A model generated the notes under the pieces. The model searched no databases and was not told the origin of the DNA. It was given only the letters and a program-made list of their open reading frames with translations. Below, one piece after another: positions 1-8,835 of a stretch of 64,000 nt of DNA. The stretch lies in the NCBI RefSeq assembly GCF_011045035.1, contig NZ_JAALAA010000006.1, positions 62,001 through 126,000 of the forward strand. Reading direction: 5' to 3'. Within the stretch, counting starts at the first letter, position 1; each line of letters starts with the position of its first letter. A program made the translations under genes and the position numbers. This DNA is from Nocardioides turkmenicus. Its GTDB lineage: Bacteria; Actinomycetota; Actinomycetes; Propionibacteriales; Nocardioidaceae.

Positions 1-1
1 G

Positions 2-829
2 ATCCTGCTGAGCCGGCTCTCGGAGAAGGTCACGCCGGAGGAGCGCTGGACGCTGCCCGGTGGCGGGATCGACCACGGCGAGGACCCGCGCGACGCGGTC
101 GTGCGCGAGGTCTACGAGGAGGCCGGGGTGCCGGTCGAGGTCGGTGTCGAGGCGCGGGTCTACTCCGTCCACCAGGCCAAGGCCTGGCGGCTGGGCCGAC
201 GGGTCAACTCCCACGCGATCCGGATCGTCTACGACGGCTGGGTGCCTCACGACGCTCCCGCGCCGCAGACGATGGAGGTCGACGGCTCCACGGCCGAGGC
301 GGCCTGGCTGCCGCTGGCCGCCGTCGTGAGCGGCGAGATCCCGACGTCTCCGCTGGTCACCGAGGCCCTGGAGGTGCACAAGCCGGCGCGGATGCAGCGG
401 CTGGCGGCGTACGCGTTCATCACCCGCACCTCCGACGACGCGATCCTCCTCACCCGGATCTCGCCGCTCGGCTACCACTCCGGCTCGTGGACGCTGCCCG
501 GTGGCGGGATCGACTTCGGCGAGCAGCCGCGCGAGGCGCTGGTGCGCGAGGTGGCCGAGGAGTGCGGTCTCACCTGCGAGGTCGGCGTCCTGCTCGACGT
601 GCACGACGTGAAGATCACCGGCACCGCCCCCAGCGGCCGTCACGAGGAGTTCCACGGCGTCCACCTCATCTTCGCCGCGACCGTGCCCGACGGTGCCGAG
701 CCGCGAGTGGTCGAGGAGGGTGGCACCACCGACGACGTAGGTTGGGTGACCCGTGACGAGCTGGCCGGCCTTCCACTCCTCGACGTGGTCACCGCGGCCC
801 TCGACGCCGAGAAGAAGGCAGCCTCCTAG
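2..829 (+). CDS. Tandem NUDIX hydrolase (5' end outside window)
   Basis: Two NUDIX domains lie in one reading frame that is already open at base 2, so the true start is upstream of the window. The first box (G-x5-E-x7-REVYEEAG) is at about 60-125 and the second (LPGGGIDFGEQ then REVAEECG) at about 490-570. Both keep the REUxEExG metal-binding glutamates, so both domains could hydrolyse nucleoside-diphosphate-linked substrates. The substrate cannot be told from the sequence. The two halves look like an internal duplication. The gene ends 196 bases before a convergent gene. Confidence 0.85.
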   Translation: MLLSRLSEKVTPEERWTLPGGGIDHGEDPRDAVVREVYEEAGVPVEVGVEARVYSVHQAKAWRLGRRVNSHAIRIVYDGWVPHDAPAPQTMEVDGSTAEAAWLPLAAVVSGEIPTSPLVTEALEVHKPARMQRLAAYAFITRTSDDAILLTRISPLGYHSGSWTLPGGGIDFGEQPREALVREVAEECGLTCEVGVLLDVHDVKITGTAPSGRHEEFHGVHLIFAATVPDGAEPRVVEEGGTTDDVGWVTRDELAGLPLLDVVTAALDAEKKAAS

Positions 830-902
830 TCGGGCGGGCTGTGGCACTTCGTGAGTGGGCCCGGTTTCGCGGCGCATCTCCGGGCGGGTTGGTGAGTCCC
901 AG

Positions 903-989
903 GCGAATGACAATTCGTTCGCGGGTGCGGGGTGAATGAAAGTTCGTTCACGTGTCCCAGGTGAGCGAAGATTCGTTCGCCGGGGCTAG
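903..989. repeat. Three 29-base units, each with an imperfect 20-base palindrome
   Basis: The 20-base elements start at 903, 932 and 961, exactly 29 bases apart. Each has the form GyGAAtGA-n-TTCGTTCrC (unit 1 gcgaatgacaattcgttcgc, unit 2 gtgaatgaaagttcgttcac, unit 3 gtgagcgaagattcgttcgc). They fill the 196-base gap between two convergent genes. A fourth, perfectly palindromic copy is at 10474. They could be REP-like elements, bidirectional terminators or protein-binding sites. There is no T tract. Confidence 0.75.
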
Positions 990-1025
990 TAGACCAGCGT
1001 GGTCGCCCTCATCTCGGCATCGCCT

Positions 1026-1985
1026 CTAGCCAAGGTCGGCACGGGTGCCGACACCGTTCTCCTCGGCGGCCGCCAGGATCACCGCCGCCGCGGCGGCGTC
1101 CTGGACGCCGACGCCCACGGAGAAGTAGGTGACGACGTCGGTGGTGCCGCGAGCGAGAGTGGTGGCGCCGGTCAGGAGCGAGCCGAGGTCGGTGATCCGG
1201 TCCGGGGCGACGGAGCCGGACGCGACGGCTTCGACGACGGGGCCGGAGTCGGTCAGCGCGGACGGGCGATAGTCGACCACGACCGTGGAGCGCGCCAGCA
1301 GTGACGGCGGTAGCTCGACGCGGTCGGGGGCGAAGGAGCCGACGCTGGCCACGGTGGTGCCGTCGGCGACCCACGGGTCCTCGATCACGGGCGTGAGCGA
1401 CGACGTGCAGAGGACGACGATGTCGGCGCTGCGTACCGACTGTTCCAGATCGTCCTTCGCGGTCGCGCCGTGCGACTCGGCGATCTCGGCGGCGGCCGTC
1501 CGGTTCCGGCCGAAGATCTGGAGCTCGGCGTCGGGATGCGTCACCGCGAAGGCGTCGAGGTGGGCCCGGGCCTGCGCGCCGGTGCCGACGACGAGAACGG
1601 TCGCGGCGGACGGTGCGAGCTGCTGCATGGCGAGGGTGGTCGCGGCGGAGGTGCGCAGGCCGGTGACGCTGTCGCCGTTGATGATCGCGCGCGGAGCGCC
1701 GGTCTCACTGTCGAGGACCGTGATGACCGAGTGGACGGCGCCCAGGCCACGGCCGGCGTTGGCCGGGTTGACGCTGCCGAACTTGCTCACCGCGGGGGCG
1801 TCGGGAGCGATCCGGGAGGAGTAGCAGAACGAGACCGACGAGTCCTGCCCAGGGACGAGGAGCCGGGGAGGCTGGACGGCCTCCCCGGCTCCCAGTCGGG
1901 TGAACGCCTCGCGCTGGGACTCGAGCGCGAGCTGCGGCGTGAAGATGCTGCGTACGTCGGTGGCGGAGAGGATCCTGACACTCAC
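1026..1985 (-). CDS. Ornithine cyclodeaminase/mu-crystallin family protein
   Basis: A 319-residue protein. The GTG start at 1985 (VRILSAT after the first residues) follows a GGTGGCGGGG stretch, and the frame continues open far upstream only as a shadow of the MFS gene. A Rossmann NAD(P) motif VLVVGTGAQARAH lies near residue 130. The N-terminal half carries the family's FGSVNP and GDSVTGLRT motifs. Family members are NAD-dependent cyclodeaminases, L-alanine or ketimine dehydrogenases/reductases; the substrate here is not determined. It lies 17 bases downstream of the MFS gene on the same strand, so the pair is probably an operon importing and converting an amino acid or imino acid. Confidence 0.85.
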   Translation of the reverse strand: MSVRILSATDVRSIFTPQLALESQREAFTRLGAGEAVQPPRLLVPGQDSSVSFCYSSRIAPDAPAVSKFGSVNPANAGRGLGAVHSVITVLDSETGAPRAIINGDSVTGLRTSAATTLAMQQLAPSAATVLVVGTGAQARAHLDAFAVTHPDAELQIFGRNRTAAAEIAESHGATAKDDLEQSVRSADIVVLCTSSLTPVIEDPWVADGTTVASVGSFAPDRVELPPSLLARSTVVVDYRPSALTDSGPVVEAVASGSVAPDRITDLGSLLTGATTLARGTTDVVTYFSVGVGVQDAAAAAVILAAAEENGVGTRADLG

Positions 1986-2002
1986 CCCGCCACCGTAGAC
2001 CG

Positions 2003-3361
2003 TCAGACGGTGGCCTTCTCCGCGGTCTCCTCGAGCGCGATGTCCTTGGTCTCCTTGCCGATCAGCAGCGAGATCAGGGTGATCACCGCCATCACGGAGA
2101 GGTAGACGCCGACCAGGACGGGCGAGCCGTCGGCCTGCTTCCACAGCGCGACCGCGATGAACGGGGCGACCGCGGCGCCGAGGATCGAGGCGACGTTGTA
2201 GGAGACGCCGGAGCCGGTGTAGCGGACGCTGGTCGGGAACAGCTCGGGCAGGAGCGCGCCCATCGGGCCGAAGGTGAGGCCCATCAGGGAGAAGCCGAGG
2301 ACGAGCCAGAGGAGCACGCCCGGGGTGCCGGCATTGACCAGCGGGACCCAGGCCAGGCCGAAGACGATGATCCCGAGGGTGACCGCGATCAGCAGCCGGC
2401 GGCGGCCGAAACGCTCGGCCAGCGGGCCGGAGACCATCGTGAAGATGCCGAAGAAGACCACGCCGAAGATCAGCATCAGCACGAAGGTGGTGTAGCCGTA
2501 GCCCAGGCCGGGCACGGGGAGGTCCTTGGCAGCGGTGCCGAACGACAGCGAGAACGCGGTCATCAGGTAGAAGAGGACGTACGTCGCCAGCATGAAGAAC
2601 GTGCCGAGGATCAGCTGCTTGCCCTGGTTGCGGACGACCGAGGCCAGCGGGACCTTGCGGACCAGGCCGGCGTCCTGACTCTTGGTGAAGACGTCGCTCT
2701 CGACCAGGCGCAGCCGGACCCAGAGGCCGACGATCACCATGACGGCCGAGAAGAGGAACGGCACCCGCCAGCCCCAGGCCAGGAAGGCGTCGGACGGCTT
2801 GGTCGGGTCGGCGCCCTCCGCGGAGAGCAGCGCCGCGATGGTCAGGAACAGGCCGTTGGAGAGGATGAAGCCCAGCGGCGCGCCGAGCTGCGGGAACGTA
2901 CCGAAGATGGCGCGCTTGCCCTCCGGGGCGTTCTCGGTCGCGACCAGGGCCGCGCCGCTCCACTCGCCGCCGAGCGCGAAGCCCTGGGCCAGGCGCATCA
3001 GCACGAGCAGCGCGGTGGCGACCCAGCCGACGGTCGCGTACGTCGGGAGCACACCGATCAGGAACGTCGCGATGCCCATGGTGAGCAGCGAGATCACCAG
3101 GGTCGTCTTGCGGCCGAGCCGGTCGCCGAGGTGACCGAAGAAGATCGCGCCCACCGGTCGGGCGACCATCGCGGCGCCGAAGACCGCGAAGCTCGCGAGG
3201 AGCGCGGTGGTCGGATCGCCGGCCGGGAAGAAGAGGGCGGGGAAGACGAGGACGGCTGCGGTCGCGTACGCGTAGAAGTCGTAGAACTCGATCGTCGTGC
3301 CGACGAGACTGGCGACGAGCACGCGGGAGCGCGGGTTGGCCGGTGCGGGGGTGGCGGACAT
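2003..3361 (-). CDS. MFS transporter, metabolite:H+ symporter (MHS) type
   Basis: A 452-residue, 12-segment transporter. The start ATG at 3361 (MSATPAPAN) is preceded by a purine-rich AGAGAGA site. TM1 carries EFYDFYAYATAA, loop 2-3 carries GHLGDRLGRK, and RLAQGFALGGEWSGAA follows in TM4, all typical of the ShiA/ProP/KgtP family of proton symporters for organic acids, betaines or amino acids. It is the first gene of a two-gene operon with the cyclodeaminase-like gene, which suggests the substrate is an amino acid derivative. The promoter lies in the 151-base gap to the divergent oxidase gene, which also contains the short palindrome tcatatga near 3412. Confidence 0.85.
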   Translation of the reverse strand: MSATPAPANPRSRVLVASLVGTTIEFYDFYAYATAAVLVFPALFFPAGDPTTALLASFAVFGAAMVARPVGAIFFGHLGDRLGRKTTLVISLLTMGIATFLIGVLPTYATVGWVATALLVLMRLAQGFALGGEWSGAALVATENAPEGKRAIFGTFPQLGAPLGFILSNGLFLTIAALLSAEGADPTKPSDAFLAWGWRVPFLFSAVMVIVGLWVRLRLVESDVFTKSQDAGLVRKVPLASVVRNQGKQLILGTFFMLATYVLFYLMTAFSLSFGTAAKDLPVPGLGYGYTTFVLMLIFGVVFFGIFTMVSGPLAERFGRRRLLIAVTLGIIVFGLAWVPLVNAGTPGVLLWLVLGFSLMGLTFGPMGALLPELFPTSVRYTGSGVSYNVASILGAAVAPFIAVALWKQADGSPVLVGVYLSVMAVITLISLLIGKETKDIALEETAEKATV

Positions 3362-3512
3362 GGTCTCTCTCCGAGGTCTGGAAGTGCCCGCGCTCTCGCG
3401 GGCTGTCCCATCATATGAGAGCCGAGTATCGCTCAATGAGACGGGTTCGGGTTGTGGTCGCCGACGGTGGGCGCTGGCCGGTGGCGGCGCCGGGGTCTGT
3501 GACAATGAGCGG

Positions 3513-6314
3513 GTGAATGCGACTGCCTCGGATCTGGCGAATGAGCTGCGCAACCAGGGGATCAGCCGGGTCGACGACTCGCCGCTGGCCCGGGCGCTCT
3601 ACTCCAGCGACGCGAGCCTCTACCGGGTCGTGCCCTCCGTCGTCGTGCGGCCGCAGTCCCGCGACGAGCTGCTTGCGGTGCACTCCGTGTCGCGCTCGGC
3701 CGGGGCGCCGGTGACGATGCGGGGTGCGGGCACCTCGATTGCGGGCAACGCCGTCGGGGCCGGGATCGTCGTGGACACGCGGGACCTGCGGACCATCTAC
3801 GAGATCGACCCGGAGGCGCGTACGGCGCGGATCGACCCGGGTGTCGTCCATGCCGATCTGCAGCGGGCGGCCGCTCCTCACGGGCTGCGCTTCGGGCCGG
3901 ACCCGTCCACCCACACCCGCTGCACCATCGGCGGGATGATCGGCAACAACGCCTGCGGCAACCGCGCGCTGGGCTACGGGCGCACCGTCGACAACATCGA
4001 GTCGCTCACCGTCCTCTTCGGCAACGGCGAGCAGGCGGTCTACGCCGACGGCGTCTCCTCGGGGGAGACGGCCGAGCGGCTCCAGGCGCTCGTGGGTGCC
4101 AACCTCGGGCATGTGCGGACCGAGTTCGGCCGCTTCGGACGCCAGGTCTCGGGCTACTCGCTCGAGCACCTGCTGCCCGAGAAGGGCGGTCGGGTCGACC
4201 GGTTCCTCGCCGGGTCCGAGGGCACCCTCGCCACCGTCCTGGAGACGACGGTGCGACTCGTCGACGACTCGGCCCAGCGGCTGCTGCTCGTCCTCGGCTA
4301 CCCGACGATGGCGGAGGCGGCCGACGCGGTGCCGTCGTTGCTGTCGGTGGCGCCGGGGCGGCTGATCGCGTGCGAGGGGATGGATGCCCGGATCGCCGAC
4401 CTGGTTCGGGCCAAGGGCCGTCCGGTGCCCGATCTGCCCAAGGGCGCCGGCTGGCTGATGGTCGAGGTCGCTGGTGAGGACGCTCCTGACCTGGTGAAAC
4501 GTATCGCTGCCGAGTCCGGTGCGCTCGATTCGCGGGTGGTCGTCGACCCGATCGAGGCCGCCGCGCTGTGGCGGATCCGCGAGGACGGCGCCGGCCTGGC
4601 CGGGGTCTCGCTGCCGACGCCGGCCCACTCCGGCTGGGAGGACGCCGCGGTCCCGCCGGAGCACCTCGGCGCCTGGCTGCGGGACTTCGAGGGGATCCTC
4701 GCCGACTTCGGTCTGCACGGCTACCCCTACGGCCACTTCGGCGACGGCTGCATCCACTGCCGGATCGACTTCCCCTTCGCGCCGGACTCGCCGGAGTCGG
4801 CGCAGGTGTTCCGCGAGTTCATGACCGCGTGCGCCACCCGGCTGGTCACCTACGGCGGGTCGCTCTCGGGTGAGCACGGCGACGGTCGGGTGCGGTCGGA
4901 GCTGCTGCCGATCATGTACGACAAGACATCGATCGAGCTCTTCGAGCAGGTCAAGGGGATCTGTGACCCGTCCGACCTGCTCAACCCCGGCAACATCGTG
5001 CGGCCGGCGTCGATCACCGACGACCTGCGTCCGGTGCGGCCTCGTGCTCTTCCCCGCACCGGGCTGCGGCTCATCCACGACTCCGGTGACCTGGGTGCGG
5101 CGGTCCACCGCTGCACGGGCGTCGGCAAGTGCGTGGCGCCGAAGACGATCGGAGTGATGTGCCCCTCCTACCTCGCCACCCGCGAGGAGAAGGACGCGAC
5201 CCGCGGGCGCGCGCGAGTGCTGCAGGAGGCGCTGGACGGATCCCTCGTCGACGGGCTCGGCGACCCCGCGGTCAGCGAGGCGCTCGACCTGTGCCTGGCC
5301 TGCAAGGGGTGTGCGTCCGACTGTCCCACGGGCATCGACATGGCGACGTACAAGTCGGAGGCGCTCTACCAGAAGCACGACGTCCTCGGGGAGCGGCGGC
5401 CGCGCTCGCACGCCCTTCTCGGACAGCTGCCGAAGTGGGCCCGGCTCGCGGCGCCGTTCACCAAGATGGCCAACGCCTCGCTGAAGGTCGGCCCGTTGGC
5501 GAGCATCGCCAAGAAGACCGCAGGCATCGACCAGCGGCGCTCGATCCCGGCGTTCGCACCGAAGACGCTGAAGCGGTCGGCGCCGGTCGCCCGGCTCGGC
5601 GGCGAGACCCCCGACGTCTGGATCTGGGCCGACTCCTTCACCGACCACTTCTTCGCGCAGTCCGGCCACGGCGCGATCCGCTGGCTCGAGTCGCAGGGCC
5701 TGACCGTCCGCGTGATCGGCGAGAAGGCGTGTTGCGGGCTCACCTGGATCACCACCGGCCAGCTCGACGACGCGCGCAAGATCATGGAGAAGACCGTCCG
5801 TACGCTGGCGCCCTACGTCTCCTCCGGCATCCCCGTCGTCGGGCTGGAGCCGTCCTGCACGGCGACCCTGCGGTCGGACTCGGTGGAACTCTCGGCGCTG
5901 CCCGAGGCCGAGGTCGTACGCGACGGGATGCTCACCTTCGCCGAGCTGGTGACCCGCCTGGTCAGCGAGGGACGCGTGACGCTGCCCGACCTGGGCGGCG
6001 TCGAGGTCGTCGCGCAACCGCACTGCCACCAGCACGCCGTGCTCGGCTGGACCGCCGACGAGGCGCTGCTGAAGCGAGCCGGTGCGACGGTCACCAAGGT
6101 CTCCGGCTGCTGCGGCCTGGCCGGCAACTTCGGGGTCGAGGAGGGGCACTACGAGGTGTCGGTCGCGGTCGCTGAGACGCATCTGCTTCCGGCTGTCCGG
6201 TCCCACCCCGACTCTGTGATCCTGGCCGACGGGATGTCGTGCCGGGTCCAGCTCGACGACCTCGCCTCGGTGCCGACCATGCATCTCGCCGAGCTGTTCG
6301 CGTCGCGGGTCTGA
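3513..6314 (+). CDS. FAD-binding and Fe-S oxidoreductase, D-lactate dehydrogenase/glycolate oxidase type
   Basis: A 933-residue fusion. Residues about 45-270 form a PCMH-type FAD domain (GNNACGNRALGYGRTVDN). Residues about 280-530 are the FAD-oxidase C-terminal domain (LSGEHGDGRVRSELL). Two 4Fe-4S motifs follow (CTGVGKC...CPSY and CLACKGCASDCPTG), then a CCG/heterodisulfide-reductase-like region (KACCGLTW, GCCGLAGNFG). This order matches quinone-linked D-2-hydroxyacid dehydrogenases that feed electrons from D-lactate or similar acids to the respiratory chain. The GTG at 3513 has a GACAAT hexamer 6 bases upstream, consistent with a leaderless mRNA. The exact substrate is inferred only at family level. 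Confidence 0.88.
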   Translation: MNATASDLANELRNQGISRVDDSPLARALYSSDASLYRVVPSVVVRPQSRDELLAVHSVSRSAGAPVTMRGAGTSIAGNAVGAGIVVDTRDLRTIYEIDPEARTARIDPGVVHADLQRAAAPHGLRFGPDPSTHTRCTIGGMIGNNACGNRALGYGRTVDNIESLTVLFGNGEQAVYADGVSSGETAERLQALVGANLGHVRTEFGRFGRQVSGYSLEHLLPEKGGRVDRFLAGSEGTLATVLETTVRLVDDSAQRLLLVLGYPTMAEAADAVPSLLSVAPGRLIACEGMDARIADLVRAKGRPVPDLPKGAGWLMVEVAGEDAPDLVKRIAAESGALDSRVVVDPIEAAALWRIREDGAGLAGVSLPTPAHSGWEDAAVPPEHLGAWLRDFEGILADFGLHGYPYGHFGDGCIHCRIDFPFAPDSPESAQVFREFMTACATRLVTYGGSLSGEHGDGRVRSELLPIMYDKTSIELFEQVKGICDPSDLLNPGNIVRPASITDDLRPVRPRALPRTGLRLIHDSGDLGAAVHRCTGVGKCVAPKTIGVMCPSYLATREEKDATRGRARVLQEALDGSLVDGLGDPAVSEALDLCLACKGCASDCPTGIDMATYKSEALYQKHDVLGERRPRSHALLGQLPKWARLAAPFTKMANASLKVGPLASIAKKTAGIDQRRSIPAFAPKTLKRSAPVARLGGETPDVWIWADSFTDHFFAQSGHGAIRWLESQGLTVRVIGEKACCGLTWITTGQLDDARKIMEKTVRTLAPYVSSGIPVVGLEPSCTATLRSDSVELSALPEAEVVRDGMLTFAELVTRLVSEGRVTLPDLGGVEVVAQPHCHQHAVLGWTADEALLKRAGATVTKVSGCCGLAGNFGVEEGHYEVSVAVAETHLLPAVRSHPDSVILADGMSCRVQLDDLASVPTMHLAELFASRV

Positions 6315-6315
6315 G

Positions 6316-6388
6316 GTGTAACACGCTGTTCGTTGGACTACTCGCCCTATCGGAGCGACCGGATGGTCCTACGAACGACGTGTTACAC
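6316..6388. repeat. Long imperfect inverted repeat (arms about 22 bases)
   Basis: The left arm begins GTGTAACACG at 6316 and the right arm ends CGTGTTACAC at 6388. The arms also share GTTCGT/ACGAAC and GGA/TCC toward the centre, with about 29 bases between them. It starts 2 bases after the stop codon of the oxidase gene. It could be a terminator, a large operator or a small non-autonomous mobile element. There is no T tract and no direct repeat that I can see. Confidence 0.6.
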
Positions 6389-6432
6389 GTGCGGCGGCGG
6401 TCGGGGATGGGGGTCGTCGACCGGGCCGCGCC

Positions 6433-6438
6433 TAGACT
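6433..6438 (+). promoter_or_regulatory. -10 element of a leaderless promoter
   Basis: TAGACT lies 6 bases before the GTG at 6445. This is the distance expected when transcription begins at the start codon, so it supports the 28-residue ORF as the first gene of the operon. Confidence 0.55.
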
Positions 6439-6444
6439 GAAGCG

Positions 6445-6531
6445 GTGAACCCGCGTTACCGCCGAATGATCATTCCCGGCGCGCTGGTCGCCCTTCTGCT
6501 GGTGGTCGTCATTGCCGGGGTGCTGAATTGA
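6445..6531 (+). CDS. 28-residue single-span membrane peptide
   Basis: The reading frame GTG...TGA encodes NPRYRRMIIPGALVALLLVV followed by VIAGVLN. This is a positively charged N-terminus (three Arg in the first six residues) and one hydrophobic segment of about 19 residues. A TAGACT -10 hexamer lies 6 bases upstream, and the stop overlaps the TTG start of the methyltransferase gene in the sequence TTGA, so translation of the two is probably coupled. The product should sit in the membrane with its N-terminus inside. I do not recognise a named family. It may regulate or anchor a neighbouring protein, or serve mainly as a translated leader. Confidence 0.6.
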   Translation: MNPRYRRMIIPGALVALLLVVVIAGVLN

Positions 6532-7739
6532 GCAGGGAGTCCGAGCCGCTGCTGCGGGCGCTGAACCGGATGCGATCGGTGATCCTCGATCCCGACCAGC
6601 TGGTGAAGGCGGTCGCGTCCGGCAAGCAGCGTGGCACCACCCCGAGGTGGCGCCGCGCAGAGCTTCGCTATGTCGACCTCAAGGCCGGGCGACACCTGCA
6701 GATCACGACGTACGACACGACTCAGGCGTTCACCGCGAACCATCCCGTTGGAGATAGTTCGGCACTGGACGATCTCCTCGACGAACCGTTCGCCAACTGG
6801 AACGTCACGACTGCGACCGAGCAGACCCAGATCCAGGCGAAGACGCCGACGACGGCCCTCGTGTCGACCACCGAGCTGACCGCGCCGGTCGAGGCCGAGC
6901 GCGGCCACGACCAGGCCAAGGAGCGGCTGCTGCCGGAGTCCGACCCGGTCTTCCGGGTGCTCGGGCTCTCCGACAAGGACGGCAAGCTGAAGCCGTCACG
7001 GCAGGCGAAGTACCGCCAGGTCGAGGAGTTCCTGCGCCAGCTCGACGCGGCCCTGGCCGACGCGATGAAGTCCGGGAAGGTCCGCCGGCCGACCGCCGAC
7101 GAGCCGCTGCGGATCATCGACCTGGGTGCCGGCAACGGCTACCTGACCTTCGCCGCCCAGCGCTACCTCACCGAGGTCCGCGAGCTGCCCGTCGTCGTCA
7201 CCGGCGTCGATGTCAAGGAGCAGTCGCGGGAGCACAACTCGAAGATCGCGGCCGAGCTCGGAGTGCACGCCGAGTTCGTGGCCGGGACGATCGAGGGTGT
7301 GCAGCTCGCCGAGAAGCCCGACGTGGTGCTCGCCCTGCACGCCTGCGACACCGCCACCGACGACGCCCTCGCCCGAGCGGTCGAGTGGGAGGCGCCGCTG
7401 GTCCTCGCTGCGCCGTGCTGCCACCACGACATCGCCGCCCAGCTCCGCAAGGCCCCGACCCCGGCGCCCTACTCGATGCTCACCCGCCACGGCATCCTCC
7501 GCGAGCGCTTCGCCGACACGCTGACCGACGCCCTGCGCGCGAGCCTGCTGCGCCTGGCCGGCTACCGCGTCGAGGTGGTGCAGTTCGTGGAGAGCCAGCA
7601 CACCCCGCGCAACACCATGCTCCGCGCGATCCGCACCGGCTCGCCGGTCAAGGGTGGGTCGGTGAAGAAGGAGTACGACGAGCTCGTGGCCGAGTGGGGC
7701 GTACGTCCGAAGCTCGGCGAGCTGCTCTCCGAGCGATGA
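6528..7739 (+). CDS. Class I SAM-dependent methyltransferase (Methyltransf_32-like)
   Basis: A 403-residue protein with an unusual TTG start at 6528 that overlaps the stop of the 28-residue peptide. The SAM-binding motif IIDLGAGNGYLTFA lies near residue 195 and VVLALHACDTATD near 265. It is followed by LAAPCCHHDIA, a pattern seen in the GSTCD/Methyltransf_32 group, some of which act on tRNA or other RNA. The N-terminal 170 residues are a separate, poorly recognised domain (KAGRHLQITTYDTTQ). The substrate is unknown. The gene overlaps the next one by 4 bases (ATGA), so three genes appear translationally coupled. Confidence 0.8.
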   Translation: MSRESEPLLRALNRMRSVILDPDQLVKAVASGKQRGTTPRWRRAELRYVDLKAGRHLQITTYDTTQAFTANHPVGDSSALDDLLDEPFANWNVTTATEQTQIQAKTPTTALVSTTELTAPVEAERGHDQAKERLLPESDPVFRVLGLSDKDGKLKPSRQAKYRQVEEFLRQLDAALADAMKSGKVRRPTADEPLRIIDLGAGNGYLTFAAQRYLTEVRELPVVVTGVDVKEQSREHNSKIAAELGVHAEFVAGTIEGVQLAEKPDVVLALHACDTATDDALARAVEWEAPLVLAAPCCHHDIAAQLRKAPTPAPYSMLTRHGILRERFADTLTDALRASLLRLAGYRVEVVQFVESQHTPRNTMLRAIRTGSPVKGGSVKKEYDELVAEWGVRPKLGELLSER

Positions 7740-8713
7740 AGGCGGTCGTCGCCGCCGCGGGCGCGCTCGGACTGATGCTGATCACGTCCGTCCCCGCGCA
7801 CGCCGCCGGCGACGACGTGCTCTTCGCGTTCTCCGACCCGACGATCAGCGAGGCCAGCGCGCTGACCCCGCTCGGCAAGGGTCTGTACGCCACCACCAAC
7901 GACTCCGGCGACAGCGGCCGCGTCTTCACCGTCGACTCCCGCGGCGACACCGTCGGCGTGACGCACTGGGCCGCCGACCCGGTCGACGTCGAGGGCCTCG
8001 CCCCTGCCGGCGGCAACCACGTCTGGGTCGGCGACATCGGCGACAACAACAGCGTCTGGGACTCGATCCGGATCGCGAAGGTCCGGGTCGGGCGAGGTGA
8101 GCGCACGGTCTCGCCGACGGTCTACGAGCTCGTCTACCCCGACGGTCCGCACAACGCCGAGTCCCTGCTGGCCCACCCCGACGGCCGGGTCTTCGTCGCC
8201 ACGAAGGACTGGGGCGGCGGGCGCCTCTACGCCGTGCCGAGGCGTCTCGACCCCGACCGCCCCAACCGGCTGAAGGAGGTTGCCCCGGTCATCCCGATGG
8301 CCACCGACGGTGCCTTCTTCCCCGACGGCAAGCACGTCGTCGTACGCGGCTACTACTCCGCCACGGTCTACGACTGGCCTTCGATGGACCGAGTGGGCTC
8401 CTTCCGGACCCCGGACCAGGAGCAGGGCGAAGCCATCGGCGTCACCCCGGCCGGCGAGGTCGTCGTGACCAGCGAGGGCATCCGGGCCGAGGTGATCAGG
8501 GTCGACCCGGCGCTGGTGAGCGACGTGCTCGGGGACGAGCCGTCACCGACCGCCGACCCCACCCCCGAAGCCGCCGAGCCGGCCGGTGAGGAGCGTGGAC
8601 CCGAGGACAGCGACGACAGCGACCCGGGGAGCGGCTCCGGTGGCGCAGTCGGCCCGGCCGCGCTGGTGGCGCTCGCGGTCGCTGCGTACTTCGTCTTCCG
8701 CAAGCGCCCCTGA
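7736..8713 (+). CDS. Secreted, C-terminally anchored propeller-like protein
   Basis: A 325-residue protein with a Sec signal peptide (AAGALGLMLITSVPAHA, cleavage near residue 23). The central domain has repeated short strands with DGRVF, GEVVV and FPDGKHVVV patterns, as in six-bladed beta-propellers. It is followed by a Pro/Asp/Glu/Ser-rich linker (about residues 265-300) and a C-terminal hydrophobic segment ending FRKRP. It is probably exported and held in the membrane by its C-terminus; there is no LPxTG motif. The start ATG overlaps the methyltransferase stop. The function is unknown. Confidence 0.75.
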   Translation: MKAVVAAAGALGLMLITSVPAHAAGDDVLFAFSDPTISEASALTPLGKGLYATTNDSGDSGRVFTVDSRGDTVGVTHWAADPVDVEGLAPAGGNHVWVGDIGDNNSVWDSIRIAKVRVGRGERTVSPTVYELVYPDGPHNAESLLAHPDGRVFVATKDWGGGRLYAVPRRLDPDRPNRLKEVAPVIPMATDGAFFPDGKHVVVRGYYSATVYDWPSMDRVGSFRTPDQEQGEAIGVTPAGEVVVTSEGIRAEVIRVDPALVSDVLGDEPSPTADPTPEAAEPAGEERGPEDSDDSDPGSGSGGAVGPAALVALAVAAYFVFRKRP

Positions 8714-8745
8714 CGCCGACCCGGCGTGTTTGTCCCGCTCAAGAA

Positions 8746-8833
8746 CGCCGAGTCGGCGCTTTTGTCTCAACCGCATCGGGACATTTGCGCCGACTCGGGC
8801 ACCGTCCTTGGGGCAGTTGCGCCGAGTCGGCGG
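8746..8833. repeat. Three copies of a CGCCGACTCGGCG-type palindrome
   Basis: CGCCGAGTCGGCG lies at 8746-8758, a partial reversed copy GCGCCGACTCGGGC at 8787-8800, and GCGCCGAGTCGGCG at 8819-8832. They fill the 122-base gap between two convergent genes. TTTTG follows the first copy. They may act as bidirectional terminators. The copies also share flanking words (gtcccg/cgggac). Confidence 0.55.
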
Positions 8834-8835
8834 GG

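Noticed and set aside
1986..2963. Reading the cyclodeaminase frame upstream as one 645-residue protein
   Set aside because: The extension is the shadow of the MFS gene on the same strand. The GTG at 1985 gives the family's N-terminus and normal length.
3411..6284. 957-codon open frame on the minus strand opposite the FAD/Fe-S oxidase gene
   Set aside because: High GC at third positions keeps the mirror frame open. Its product is Arg/Asp/Val-rich with no motif, while the plus strand encodes a full recognised enzyme. The same holds for long mirror frames at 8543-10543, 13773-15848, 41629-44394 and 50885-53848.
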